From Coriaria nepalensis (Eukaryota; Streptophyta; Magnoliopsida; Cucurbitales; Coriariaceae): DNA of 64,000 bases. The position numbers and the translations under genes were made by a program. How positions within the stretch are numbered: the stretch's first letter is position 1; every line of letters begins with the position of its first letter. The notes beneath the pieces are model-generated. The model was not told where the DNA came from. It did no database searches and saw only the letters and a list, made by a program, of their open reading frames with translations. Below are positions 13,754 through 26,130 of this stretch, piece after piece. The stretch spans positions 10,287,001 through 10,351,000 of the forward strand of contig CP114487.1 in assembly GCA_027186245.1 (NCBI GenBank), read 5' to 3'.

Positions 13754-15558
13754 ATGTCGCACAGGAAGTTTGAGCATCCCAGGCACGGGTCCCTTGGATT
13801 TCTTCCAAGGAAAAGGGCTGCACGCCACAGAGGAAAAGGTACAACAACCTGTAAATTTTCCTATACTGTTAATGTCTAGATTTCTGACAGACAGCTATTA
13901 GATTATCCTACATGGTATTTTAAGTTCGTGTTGTCACACTGCAATTCTTCAGTTTCACTTTATCTGATGGTTACGACTGTAAGACAGTGTGGCAAGTGAA
14001 ATAAGTTCTCAGAGAGGTTGCTATTTGAGTATGAAAGAAACTTCTGGTTTTCTAATAAACATTTTGTTTGGGGATCTTCCTCTAATCAATTCCTTACGCA
14101 CACTTTTTTCCATTTGCACGTTCGGTTCATTGGAATTTGTTCTTGTGTGTATACTATAAATATATATAACTTGTGTTGGTTATCTGTATTTGTGCAGTGA
14201 AGGCATTCCCAAAAGATGATCAAACCAAGAAATGCAGACTGACTGCATTTTTGGGTTACAAGGCTGGCATGACCCATATTGTCAGGGAGGTTGAGAAGCC
14301 TGGATCAAGTAAGTGTCTGGATGACTTACTGTTGTCTAACAATGATGGTGCTTCTTTATCTTGTGTTCATGAGTTTCTGACTTCATATGTCTATGCAGAG
14401 TTGCACAAGAAGGAAACGTGTGAGGCAGTGACAATCATTGAGACTCCGGCGATGGTTGTTGTCGGAGTTGTTGGTTACGTGAAGACACCACGTGGACTTC
14501 GATCTTTGAACACTGTCTGGGCTCAGCACCTGAGTGAGGAAATTAAGAGGAGGTTTTATAAGAACTGGTGCAAGTCTAAGAAGAAGGCCTTCACAAAATA
14601 CTCCAAGCAGTATGAAACTGATGACGGGAAGAAGAGTATCCAAGCACAGCTTGAGAAAATTAAGAAGTATGCAACTGTTGTTCGTGTTTTGGCTCACACT
14701 CAGGTACTGAGTTAAATTTGATCTTTTTCATTGGAGTTATATACCCATCCTTATGGAGAAGACCACGGTTGAATTATCAGAATTAATGATGCATTGATGT
14801 CTAATAAAATACCACAGATCAGGAAAATGAAGGGACTGAAGCAAAAGAAGGCACACCTTATGGAAATCCAGGTGAATGGTGGGACCATTGCTGAGAAGGT
14901 AGACTTTGCATATGCCCTCTTCGAGAAGCGAGTCCCTGTTGATACTGTCTTCCAGAAGGACGAGCAGATCGACATCATCGGTGTGACCAAGGGTAAAGGT
15001 TATGAAGGTGTGGTCACTAGGTGGGGTGTCACCAGGCTTCCCCGTAAGACTCACAGGGGTCTCAGGAAGGTGGCTTGTATCGGTGCATGGCATCCTGCAA
15101 GAGTCTCATTCACTGTCGCTAGGGCTGGTCAGAATGGATACCATCACCGTACTGAACTCAACAAGAAGATCTATAGGCTCGGCAAGGCTGGGAATGAATC
15201 ACACGCTGCTCTCACTGAGTTTGACAGGTTTGCAATTTCACATAATCTGCTTTCTGAATCTATTGTTCTCTGAATTATCTGACGCTGTTAATGGACCAGG
15301 ACTGAGAAAGATATTACTCCAATGGGTGGCTTCCCTCACTATGGTGAAGTGAAGGATGACTATCTTTTGATCAAGGGAGGTTGTGTTGGACCCAAAAAGA
15401 GGGTTGTCACCCTCCGTCAATCTCTGCTCAAACAGACATCTCGGGTGGCTCTTGAGGAGATCAAGCTCAAGTTCATCGATACCTCATCCAAGTTTGGGCA
15501 TGGTCGTTTCCAGACAACACAGGAGAAACAGAAATTCTTTGGTAGGCTCAAGGCTTAA
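13754..15558 (+). CDS. RPL3: 60S ribosomal protein L3 (uL3), first copy
   Basis: Structural protein of the cytosolic large ribosomal subunit, close to the peptidyl-transferase centre. Five exons: 13754-13838, 14198-14308, 14399-14703, 14818-15227, 15300-15558, giving exactly 389 residues, the usual plant length. The start [16 protein letters not shown], the internal [19 protein letters not shown] and the [10 protein letters not shown] region around the conserved W-loop are all present, and it ends QKFFGRLKA. No lesions were seen. It has the same intron positions and phases as the second copy at 31739-33420, with differences mainly in exon 4 (for example [18 protein letters not shown] here, against [18 protein letters not shown]). 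Both copies are likely functional. Confidence 0.97.
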
Positions 15559-16797
15559 GTATACTGCTGTATTCCGAGGTTGATGTTCTTGAGACGTGAG
15601 AGTAGAAGGTCACAACATGCATGTGGGTTTTTTTACACCTTCTTGATGGGTACTGTAGTGGGTTTTGTTATTTATTTTCAGATGTTTTGTTGTTCTGAGA
15701 CCTTTATGGTACCAGACAGTTTTGTTTTTCAAGGAAGAATTATGTTTGAATCTATTATCTTTACATTGATCTCTTTCCTTTCGGTAGACGATGGTTCCCT
15801 TCTCAATGATGTCTTTCAGGAAAAGGTTGAACGTATACATAATTCCTTTGATTATTCATTTGGGAAAACTATGAACCAAAAGTTAATAATTATAATGAAT
15901 ACAAATTTTATATAATTATAATCAAAATAATTTTTTACTAATATTTTTTAAATATTTTGATGGATTTATCCAGATGCTGTACAAATATTTTTACTTTATT
16001 TCAAATCCAACCCAAATCATTAACCGCCCCACCCTTTTCTTTGATCTTTTCTTTTTTCTATCCAAAATTTTAATTTTTTATTATTATTGTAATTATGAAA
16101 TTTCTTCTTCCTCTAATTTATCTTGTTTCTTTTTCTTTTTCTTTTTAAATTTTATCTCTCCATCAATAAGGTTGGAAGTGAAAATGAGTAAAAGATAAAC
16201 TAGGGAGAGAAAATAAAAATTATAGGATTATAAATATAAGAAAAGAGAAATTGGGGTTAAAAATAAAAAAAGAAAATATAAGAAAAGATAAAAGAAAGAG
16301 TGGATCGGATTAGTGTAATTTATACGTAATTATAATTAATTTTTATATTAAGATATTAATTATAATTATATAAAATTTTAAAAATTCATTATAATAAATA
16401 TTAATTTTGAGAGTTCATTATTATTTTTCCTATTTATTTTCATTTCATGAAACCGAGAAAATGTAATCACTAAAAATCAGTGTAAATTACAATTTCGAAA
16501 AGCAATTCCAGGGGATTCCTTGCAATCTCGGCGTAATCCTAAATTTATACTTTTACAAGTCAAAAGGCGGGAATGGTGCCCCTGTGAAAAACATAGAAAG
16601 GACCCAAATATTTGGTTAGCAACGAGAAACAATATAACATATCATACATGATCATACTTTAGTTTGGGTATTTCTAATAGCAAGTACTTCGGTTCATATT
16701 CAATAGCAAGACCAGTCGCCAGTTACAATCTATAATTTTGTCTCCTCAAAATTACGTAGGTGCAGATTGTCCCTTATTTTATATTGCTTCTTCCCCT
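15559..16797. other. RPL3 3' UTR and AT-rich intergenic DNA
   Basis: Convergent space between RPL3 (+) and LIKE-COV (-). It holds the RPL3 3' UTR (to roughly 15850) and then very AT-rich DNA. No gene recognised. Confidence 0.5.
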
Positions 16798-19694
16798 TCA
16801 GACGGATGTTATTCTGGTTAGGGGGACTTGGTTACTTTGATGAGGAAACCTTTCCAGAGGAGAAATCACCTGTGGCATCGTCATTCCTACTGAGACTATA
16901 ATCTCTGCATTATAGGAACACAGACACAATTAAGTATAAAAAGAAGTATGGAAGATCAAACATAATCAGAAACACAGCGAAGAACGAACTTTTGTTGTAA
17001 AAGAGAACCATCCAAAGGAGAACACAGACCTATGCCTTCTCGGATAGACAAATTGGGTCTTATGATTTCTTTAGAATTGACGAGAAAGATATCACCAATA
17101 TATAGATGGTTTGTTGGTACGTAGACACTGCATAATTCCTCATCTCCATCATCCATCTGGAATCAACTGTCAAAAATCAGACCAGAGAGAAATACTAGGA
17201 CTATGGTACAAACACACTTTAGGCAACGAAAAATAGTTCTCAATACACTTGCATTCATGCATTTTTATATTTTATTCACAATAACATTTCAGCTATCTCT
17301 TTCGTCTCAAAATTTCAATGACACTCCTCCTCCCAGATCCTACCCATCTCCAGTTAATAATCTTTCCCTAATAGCAATGGAGATTAGGCTATAGGGGAAG
17401 ATGATATCTCCATATAAACTTAAATGCAATGAAATGTGGATATGAAGTCCTTGAGGGTAGCTCTTTGGCTCTTTAGAAAATAAATTATCTAGTAAATCTA
17501 TTGGACTTCTGATGAAGAATACCTGAAGGAGGACAGAAGACGTGATAAAACCAAATGCATATTCACCAACACGCGGATGCCGGATAATTGCAACCTCCTT
17601 AAATGCTGTGGTATTTTTATCTGTGATAAAGAGTGGCAGAGCAATAGATGTGAGACAAAGAGGCTAACAAAAACTAGAGCAAGAGGAAGACGAAAGAAAT
17701 GAGACCTGCAAAAAAGATGGTACATGTAAGTTACTTCTAAATCTAGCAGATAGCAGAAAGTAACAGACATATGTCATGTGAAAATTTCATGGAAGGGAAA
17801 TCTAGTAATGAATTATGATACATGTAAGTTAGGCATTAGAAATAACAGGATGCTCCAATTGAGATAAACTCGCATATTCCTTTCCCATTTATGGTCTTAT
17901 CTTTATTCCGTTTTCATAAATTCCTGCTGCATTTTTCTTATATACAACAACTTCAATCACAAGTGCCTAAAATCAATTGTCCAGCTCTATAACATTTTAG
18001 AATAGAAAAAAAGGAAGATACTCACTCGCTGTTCATAGATCAGAGGTTCTTGTAGATTATCATAGTCTCATGATAGCATATAGCTGAGAACTAAAGCATT
18101 TTATACAGTTACATGTTAAGATATCAATGGAGAAGCTAGACCTGGGGAAATAGCAGCACTGATCTGTTTGGAGGCTGAGTAGATGTTCTTTACAAAGGGC
18201 ATTTTTTTTATGAACCACTCTCCAAGCCAGAAAACAGTGGCACCCATCCACGAAGAAGCAAATACACCAATGCCGAATATAAAAATCAGAGATGTAACAA
18301 ATCCAAGGCCTGTGGTAAGAGCAAGCACTCTGTCAATATGAACAGATCTTAAAGTTGCTCACGTATCAAGCAGCTCAGTATACATGATAATTGTAAGTAT
18401 TGTTTGACTTGCTCACATGGTGCAGCTAAATGGGGGATCCATATTTACAAGGACGGGAGACAGAAAAGCTTTTTTTTTTTTTTTGGCAATATAACCTGAT
18501 ATTAACCCAAATGTACATGCAGATGTATGTAGTTAAATGAAATATGAATGTAGACCTTTCTATAGTATTGTAAAAGTTCTTAGATCATTGAAAGCCCCTT
18601 TTGACATAAAGGTGAATTACCCTTGAAAGAGGTTGTTTCTTAAGATTTTTGGCAAGTTTACCATATCATCTTATTGATGATACAAAATAATTTTTGAAAT
18701 ATGATAACTTAATGAAGAAACTACAGCTATTCTTTATTATATCATATGACGATTTAGGAGCTTTTATATACCCAAACACATACTGACATACATATATATT
18801 ATGACGATCCTTCAGAGCCTTACCAAAAATGTCCACTCCAAGTTTGGCATATAATGGACTGAAAAATCCATCGACAAACTGAATGAACCACCAAGTGATG
18901 AAGAACGTAACAGCAACAGGAAACAGAACCACGCTGCAAAATTAATAGATTAAGAAAATAAGACTACAACCATCTTCATTTCAATATGAACTATAGTCTT
19001 GTTCGCATTCTGACAATTGATGGAAAATATGGGGTACTCCCATTCTAAGCTGATTACCATCCAGTCATGAACTTTTTTGAGACCCAACTCTGAAGAACAG
19101 CATAGCAAGCCTGAAGAAATGCAGGAGTTAATATGGCGGACAAGCATTGTGGTAATAAAAATAAAGGTAATAACCTGATCCCAATCACTCTAAATTCAGT
19201 CATGAATTGTACAAATATTAGTGATACCCAACTTGACTATCTTTCACCTCCATATATACTAAAATCTCGGTATATCTTTATAAATACATTCAAAAGAAGC
19301 ATAACATCTAGCTAGCTAAGCTTAAACAGATCTAAAGAGAAGGAAATGTCATCGCCTATATATAGACAATATCCAGCTTTTAAACGTTAATTACGGCTCA
19401 AACCATATTAAATTTAGAGACTCGTTATGCAAGAACACAAAAATTTCAACAATGATACCTGCGACTATACTGAACGGCGAAACAGAGTAGAGCCAAATTA
19501 AGGAATTTTCCACAAGTACCAAATCTGTCTAGTCTAGGTCGAGTCTAATAAGTATTCACAGAGAGAGAGAAGTAAGTTAGAGTACAAGTTACCTTGCGAG
19601 TGGAAGAGTTAGGGGAAGTTTGGGGAGACTTGGGAGCGTCATCGGAATCAGCTTCTATCATCGGAATCGACGTCGATTCCCGGCTCTCTGCCAT
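16798..19694 (-). CDS. LCV: LIKE-COV protein (DUF502 membrane protein)
   Basis: Seven exons on the minus strand: 19694-19593, 19110-19058, 18933-18824, 18309-18142, 17620-17523, 17156-17030 and 16904-16798, joining in frame to 254 residues. The N-terminus MAESRESTSIPMIEADSDD, the two membrane segments (about 52-75 and 89-120, including FPVAVTFFITWWFIQFVDGF and VFASSWMGATVFWLGEWF) and the block YVPTNHLYIGDIFLVNS identify the CONTINUOUS VASCULAR RING/LIKE-COV family (DUF502). In Arabidopsis COV proteins sit in the trans-Golgi network and affect vascular patterning, vacuolar sorting and myrosin-cell development. All splice sites are GT-AG and no lesions were seen. The leader carries a (TCC)n run. 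Family certain; LCV1, 2 or 3 orthology is not settled. Confidence 0.93.
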
Positions 19695-19758
19695 TTTTCT
19701 TGTCCGTTTTCTGGAAGAGAAAAGGAGAGAGATTGTTAGCCAAGAAAAGTCAATGATT

Positions 19759-19796
19759 CTCCTCCTCCTCCTCCTCCTCCTCCTCCTCCTCCTCCT
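19759..19796. repeat. (TCC)n trinucleotide repeat in the LIKE-COV leader or promoter
   Basis: About twelve TCC units, reading GGA on the gene strand, lie 65-100 bases upstream of the LIKE-COV start codon, with a short (CT)n run just beyond. Confidence 0.8.
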
Positions 19797-19839
19797 TCAC
19801 CACCACCTCCACTGTGGTCTCTCTCTCTCTCTCTGATGG

Positions 19840-21690
19840 ATGGTTAATGGCGTTGAAGTTGAATAAACAGTAAACACGACCTTTTCCGAGTTCCCACCGT
19901 TCGGCTTTCGCTTTGGGCAACAGCCAACAGGCCAACCAGGAAAATTCTCGCGGGTGGAATGTTCAGTTGTTATGGGCTGGGCTTGTATTCTATCGGGCCA
20001 TGTGCCTGTGGGCCCATTTCAAACCAGTTAGGATTCCAGTCCAACATGCAAGACACACGATCCTTTTTGGGTTTCAAAGCAAAAAAAAAAAAAAAAAAAA
20101 AATTAAATCGTGTATTTGTTATTTGGATTCTAAAACTTTATAACTTTAATATATAGGGGCTTGACGAAACTTGTAGAAAAACACACAAGGAATCAAAGAC
20201 CAACTTTCGGCCTCTATCTATATATAATATATGACGAGATAAATCTTGGGACAAAGATAAAAAGTAACCCAACTAACCTTAAACGAAAGCCAAATCTACA
20301 TTTGCTGAGCATTCTTGGTCGGATTTTGACAAGGATACACGTGACACGTGCTATATACGTTCATAGATGATCTTTCTTTTGACCTCTATTCCATTATCCT
20401 TTTTAATGCTTTATTCCTTTTTTTTTTTGGCCAAAATGCTTTATTCAATGTTCACTTTCACAGTTTAAACTTCATTTAGATTAGCTTCATTTAAAACGTT
20501 TGATATATATATATATATATATATATTTTTGGCACTCCTACGTAAGAAATGACACCTTAGCATACAGTCGATGACTCAAATGTAAACAGTCCCATAATTA
20601 AGTACTAAACAGCGATCTCCAACGGCACACTCGTGCATAACATGATTTTTAAAGACAACCCCATGAGACCATGACCCGTCATTTCAGGAAGCCTCTACCT
20701 TAGATCGCGAGCATTTTTTTTGTTAAGTAAGTGTACCATCAGCTAGTAAAACTAGCAAATCCTAATTGAGGTTTCATTAACTTTCTAAAGTAAAATTGAT
20801 GGTTGGTTTAGCTTACTTTTTAAGATTCGTTAAGAGTGTATTCATATCAGATAAGTTAAAATATTTATATTAATTGTATTAAAAAATATATTAATAATTT
20901 TTATAAAAAATATCTCATATCAAATTAATTATATTTAATTTTAAATTTAACTTTATTAATATAATTTCTCTCTCTAATAAATTTTTAATAAAAAAGTAGT
21001 AAATTATATTCTTCTACTAACTCTTTTATTAAATAAATAATAGAATAAAAATTATAATTAATTAATTTAAAAATATAATAAAAATATGATACGAAATTAT
21101 TTAATTTAATTTAATTTAAAATATTAAAAAAAATTTAATATGAATCCTCCGATCACTTAGAAAATGGTGAAGTGATAACTTTTACATGACGGCAAATCCT
21201 TTATATTTTCTCTTTTCTTTTTCGTTTTTTTTTTTTTCCTAGGCCACTGCTTGCACCAGTGAAGCTGGCGAAAACCATGTTCATACATCTAGAACTCTTA
21301 CCAAAAGCAATCAAAGTGGATCACTCCATTTGTTGAGTTACTCGAACCCCAAGTACTATTACACTATTAGTGTTAGATTGATGAATCACAAAGCCGGCCA
21401 TACAAGTTACAACTCAAGTCAAACTTGAACTCTCTATCATTCTCTCGAACAACATTTCACATAATACCGACAATATTTCTCTACAGCAAATCACTATTAT
21501 ATACATAGTTCTAATATCTATACATGCAATCTCCATTTTAACCCGTCAAAATTTAGAGTGAGAACACGGCTCTGTTCTCCAACAACTTTTCCGCAGCTTT
21601 ATTTTGCCTTCTAATAAAAAGGGCAAAAAAGAAGACTAAGTAGTTGTTTAAAATAGTGGCTCTGACTTTTACATGTTACAAACTACAATT
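19840..21690. other. Intergenic DNA between LIKE-COV and the ERF gene
   Basis: No gene recognised. Contains A20 near 20082, (TA)n near 20508-20524 and a very AT-rich segment (about 20820-21150) whose ends share a weak inverted 'attcatat' motif, perhaps an old MITE. Confidence 0.4.
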
Positions 21691-21699
21691 CACATTCAC

Positions 21700-21708
21700 C
21701 ATATAAAA
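21700..21708 (+). promoter_or_regulatory. TATA box of the ERF gene
   Basis: catataaaa lies about 135 bases before the conserved coding region. It implies a leader of roughly 100 bases if there is no upstream exon. Confidence 0.5.
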
Positions 21709-21794
21709 CCGGCCTCCTCCCCCCTTGATTCTCTCTATCTAAACTCTCAAAAAGGGTCCACAGAAATCTTCAAAACTGCCATCTGGGTCCGCTC

Positions 21795-21800
21795 ATGTGA
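21795..21800 (+). promoter_or_regulatory. AUG-stop minimal upstream ORF (ATGTGA) in the ERF leader
   Basis: An ATG followed immediately by TGA lies about 95 bases after the TATA box and about 40 bases before the conserved ERF coding region. Seen directly; a regulatory role is an inference. Confidence 0.4.
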
Positions 21801-21837
21801 TTAACTCACTTCACCAATATCTATATACTACGAGTGT

Positions 21838-23198
21838 TTGGCGAAAGTGGCGGACCGTCGGAGCTCAGACGAGAACATAAATTTTCCGGCCAAAGATGAA
21901 CAGAGATGTGTTACTCATCGTGATCATGAGGACGAAGGTGCTTCTGGTATTAATTCATCGATAACCAGAGATATGGAACACGAGCATCTCGTGCCGCTAA
22001 TGTTCCCTACGGAGCTTAGTCTGGACGGGGAGTTGTCTATGATCGTGTCAGCGCTGACAAGGGTGGTTTCAGGCAGCCAGACGAGTGGCTCTATTTCATT
22101 GGATTATTATGGTTCAGGGCAACCTTCTTATAATTCTTGTTCTTCTTCGTCACCTGATCTTTCTGGAGGCTATTCTTCTACCTCAGCAGGTTCATGGTCT
22201 GGTCAAAAAAGAGGACGAGAAGAAGAACAAAGTGAAAGCCATGTTCATAGATCAGGGCTTGCTTATAATTATTTCCAGCCTCATGCAATACCATCTGGTG
22301 CAATTGGTTAGCATAATTCTCTTTCTTCCCATTTCTTCTTTCCATTAGTAATCATTGTTTCGTTGCACGTTTCATGCATAAAATGATGTTATTTTTTGTT
22401 TTGTTTTGTTCAATGTTTACAGTGAAGCAAGAAGATTCAAATATTAATGCAACCAGCATCACCACCTCTTCCACAATTAATATGCTAACAAGAACAACAT
22501 CAAGTGAAGCAGTTTCAAACGAACAAACAGGGCAGAGAAGAAAATACAGAGGAGTGAGGCAGAGACCATGGGGAAAATGGGCGGCTGAGATACGAGACCC
22601 ACAGAAGGCGGCCAGAGTATGGCTCGGGACGTTCGACACCGCTGAAGCCGCTGCTAGAGCCTACGATGCGGCCGCGTTGAGATTCCGAGGCAGCAAAGCT
22701 AAGCTCAATTTCCCTGAAAATGTCACTTCTACCCTTTTACCAGCTCCAAGTAATTTCCACCCAACAGCACCATTATCCATTTCTCCACATTCTCCGGCCA
22801 CCCCGTTCAACTTACAAGCTACACCTTTAAATCCGACTCCACCACCACCGGCATTGTTCGAGTCCCAAGGTTCTGGTAGTCTTAGAGATTACATGGAATA
22901 TTCTCGGTTTCTTCAAAGCAGTGGAGATTTTCATGGTCAATCTCCAAGTTTGATGCAGCAAATGATGTATACTACACAGTTAAGAAATACCCTTTTGCAA
23001 TCATCTTTACTCTCTTCTTCTCCATCATCATTTGCAAGCTCTGGTTCTTCCTCCTCTGTTTCATTACATCCTATGTTTTCATCTAATGAGCATCAGCAAC
23101 TTGGCTATTTCCGGCCAGCAAGAAATCAGAATCCGAATGACACTAATGATTTATCGACACCACAGTGTACGGATTCCGGCCGTTATCCTCCCTCTTAA
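21838..23198 (+). CDS. AP2/ERF transcription factor, group X (ABR1/ERF110-like)
   Basis: Two exons, 21838-22306 and 22423-23198, join in frame. The single AP2 domain (about residues 197-256 counted from 21838) contains the DNA-contacting block [19 protein letters not shown] and ends [10 protein letters not shown], with the Ala and Asp typical of ERF factors that bind GCC boxes. Upstream, [15 protein letters not shown] is the group X motif of ABR1/ERF110-type factors, linked to ABA, wounding and ethylene responses in Arabidopsis. The C-terminal half is rich in Ser, Pro and Gln, as in activators. Oddity: the conserved family N-terminus (normally MC.xKVA) appears as [10 protein letters not shown] from 21832, without an ATG, and a stop lies upstream at 21802. 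The first in-frame ATG is 21973, giving 369 residues. Either translation starts there, an upstream exon supplies the ATG, or a non-AUG start is used. Confidence 0.88.
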
Positions 23199-23843
23199 CG
23201 GTTGACGTAATTGATCACTCTTTTACAAGACATTCTTTTAATGATACCTTCATACACCATAATTACTATTTACTATTTACCTGTAAAGACAATTATCATC
23301 AACGACATTAGTTTGGTTATACGTTGTATTTTTGTTTTCTTTGTTTATAATTTCATGATGTTAAAGACATGTATTTGCTATTATATTTACTACACTACGA
23401 TTAATTTTTTATTTTTAGGAAGTATGCCATATGCCATATAAATAATGATAAGATAATATATTATATTGATTTTATTGGAATTCTACTTAAGTCACGTGAA
23501 AATAATTTTACATCTAAATTTTATTAGAACGATTGGAAAATAATTAAACTTAAATGATAAAATTAGTAACTCCGGCGTTAATTCCGGTAACTTTTAGTTT
23601 AATTCATATTTTAATTTCACGTAATAAATGAATTAATATGTAATTAATAAATACTAAATCTATTTTAAAGAAATTATAAATTTCTACAAAGTCCTTTGAA
23701 TAATTTTTTCTACCGTCATTTCAGTTTGTAAATTTCTTATCTTTATATTCTAATTTTGTTTTATAATATTAAGAAGTCGGTATATATTTTCTACTATAAT
23801 ATGTTTTTCTACTTATTATTTTCTAACTTTTAAAGTTTAACTG

Positions 23844-23872
<29 letters not shown>
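23844..23872. repeat. Poly-T tract of about 29 bases
   Basis: Uninterrupted T run seen directly. On the minus strand it could be the poly-A tail of an old retroposed sequence, but no retroposed body was recognised. Confidence 0.8.
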
Positions 23873-23874
<2 letters not shown>

Positions 23875-24134
23875 GGATGATTCAAAATTATGTCTAACTT
23901 AAGGGAGAATCTAAATTTTAACGAGATGTTATCTTAGGATGTTTGATGTGATGCTAAACTAACTAGATGAAGAGGATTACTTTTTTAAGGTGTTGGCAAA
24001 TTAGCAATTTGCTTTTTATTAAACAGCCCATGTGATTTTAAGTGAAACAAGGAACTTCATCTTATTTGATGATGAAGTAGAGGATAATGATAATGATCAT
24101 TATCCTTTTGCTTATGGACATAATTATTATTATT

Positions 24135-24188
24135 TTTTCTTTTCTTTTCTTTTCTTTTCTTTTCTTTTCTTTTCTTTTCTTTTCTTTT
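24135..24188. repeat. (CTTTT)n pentanucleotide microsatellite
   Basis: About ten or eleven nearly perfect copies of the pentamer, seen directly. Confidence 0.9.
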
Positions 24189-25269
24189 ATGATTAAGTTA
24201 ATATTAGGTGGAAAACTTTACACTCGTGAATCACTATTTTGTTAGGGAATTTCGTGGAAGACCATGTCTTTGTCTCGTTGTGCACTTAGAAACTCAACTA
24301 TTATATGTCTTAAAAGTATCTAAGAAATTCAAAATACATCGTATCTTAAACAAATATTAGGGGGAAACAAAAAACTAATCATTTTAACTCGTAGTTATGG
24401 GTCACTACTTGCAACACTTTAGCATTTTGATTCTCACGCTAGAACGATGCATGCATGTCTCGTTCATTGTCTTTGGTCCAGGTAATTTGATGATTAATAA
24501 TGAACTTATTTTTGCAAAAAATAAAAAATAAAATAATGTATTTAATGTATTTGACTACGCGTCAAAAACAGACAGTCTTGTTTGTTATTATGGTTATAAT
24601 GGACGTACACGTGGATGCACGTCATCTCGGATCAATCCCAAGCAACTCTCAACCATAACCCTTCATCCGTCATCACACACATTTAAATATAATCACACGT
24701 GCAATTTAAAAATAAATGTTTTCAAGCGGACGACGTGGTCCAAAACAAACGATCATTTTATATTGAGATTATTTTAAAAATTATTATCTTTTTTTTTTTT
24801 TTGTTAAATACATTTTATGTCGGTATTTTTATTTTGTATTAATTTTTAAAAAAATAAATAAAATTACTGATTAAATTTCGCATAACTTTTAGATTTATAC
24901 TTTTTTTGAATCATCAAAATCATGGACCGACATCCACTTTTACTTAAATTATCAAAAGCATTATCCTTCTTGAAATATTGGTTTAAAGGAAATAATAATA
25001 TTTTATATGTGGTCAGCTAATAGAGATTTCTGAAAATATTAAGAGTAGAACTAAGAAACAGCATGATTGAGATGCTGATGAAACAATAAAGATGGATAAT
25101 TTACATGTGAAGTTATGAATTTTTTACTTTTTGGTGGTTGCTCTCTTAGGTTTAAAAGAGTCGTCGTCAATATTTCTATATAGTCTCGGATATGAAGTTC
25201 TTCAATAATTATCTTTATGGTAAAATAGTTCATGAGAGAACTATATAAAGTATTAAGAGGGATGACATT

Positions 25270-26130
25270 ATGGAGAAGTCCGTAAGAGCTACAAATAGAG
25301 AAAAAATAACTGTTAAGTGGGATTTTACGCGATTTTCACTCGCCTTCCAAGTAATTAGTCTTATTTTTGTTATTTATAGTTAGTTTTTATTACTTAATAT
25401 TTTTTTAATGATACTTTTTAATTATTGTAGGTATGAAGCAATTCCAAGCGTTAGAGAGACTTTTAGGGAGTGTTTAGAGAAAACCTGTAAGTCACAAATT
25501 TTAAATTGGGTTATGCGTTCTAGTAAACCAATATTTAAGAAAATTATTAAAGTTTTGAATAACTGAGGTGTTAGTTTTTATTATAATCAATCGACTTATG
25601 GAAATTTTTTTAATAATATATACTAGATTACATGGAATCTTACATCCGTCAAGGAGGGAAGAATGTTCTCATTGTATGGCCAATATTGACCCATTTATGA
25701 GGTTCAAGATGAAATCATTGATTATGTAACGGTTTTACTTGATCTCACTATCGAGGATGTAGACTATTCCGAAGAGTCTTTTGTATATATTATCCAACAT
25801 GACAAGGATATCGTAATGAAGGAGGAGGAGGAGAATATAAATATAAAGCTGGCCTAAGATGTTTTAGAGGTACATGATGAAACACCAACCCTTGATCAAA
25901 CCTTTCCATCTTCACCGATCGTCGATTTTGATATGTGGTATATGATTCAATGGATGAAAGAGAAGATTGAGACTATTGGTCAGAAAATGGAGGAAAGATT
26001 TGGTGGGATAGATGAGAGATTCAGTGAGCTAGAGAGTAAAGTCGATTTGATCTATGAGAAAATAGGAGTTGCATCATATCCATCCGTTGGTGCAAATCTC
26101 TCGAGTCATCATATTATATATGCCACATGA
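25270..26130 (+). pseudogene. Decayed transposon-type gene (DUF1985-like) remnant
   Basis: Broken reading frames can be pieced together by eye. WDFTRFSLAFQ, near 25320-25350, is followed across an apparent intron (AG at about 25430) by YEAIPSVRETFRECLEK and then QILNWVMRSSKP. These resemble the DUF1985 region of plant Ulp1/MULE-type transposon proteins, where 'FALAFQVWAYEAIP' wording recurs. After stops and shifts, a coiled-coil-like frame at 25933-26127 (MKEKIETIGQKMEERFGG) ends the remnant. No terminal repeats were identified. Family placement rests on memory of motif wording and is tentative. Confidence 0.45.

Larger units (their letters stand above)
23199..25262. other. Intergenic DNA with long T and CTTTT repeats
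   Basis: ERF 3' UTR followed by AT-rich DNA. No gene was recognised. Two simple repeats are listed separately. Confidence 0.5.

Noticed and set aside
14309..14398. C/D snoRNA-like motifs (aatgatgg ... ctga) in an RPL3 intron
   Set aside because: The boxes are imperfect and too close, there is no terminal stem, and they are not shared with the second copy.
20820..21150. Possible AT-rich MITE
   Set aside because: Only a short inverted 'attcatat' word is shared between the ends; no clear terminal repeats or target duplication.
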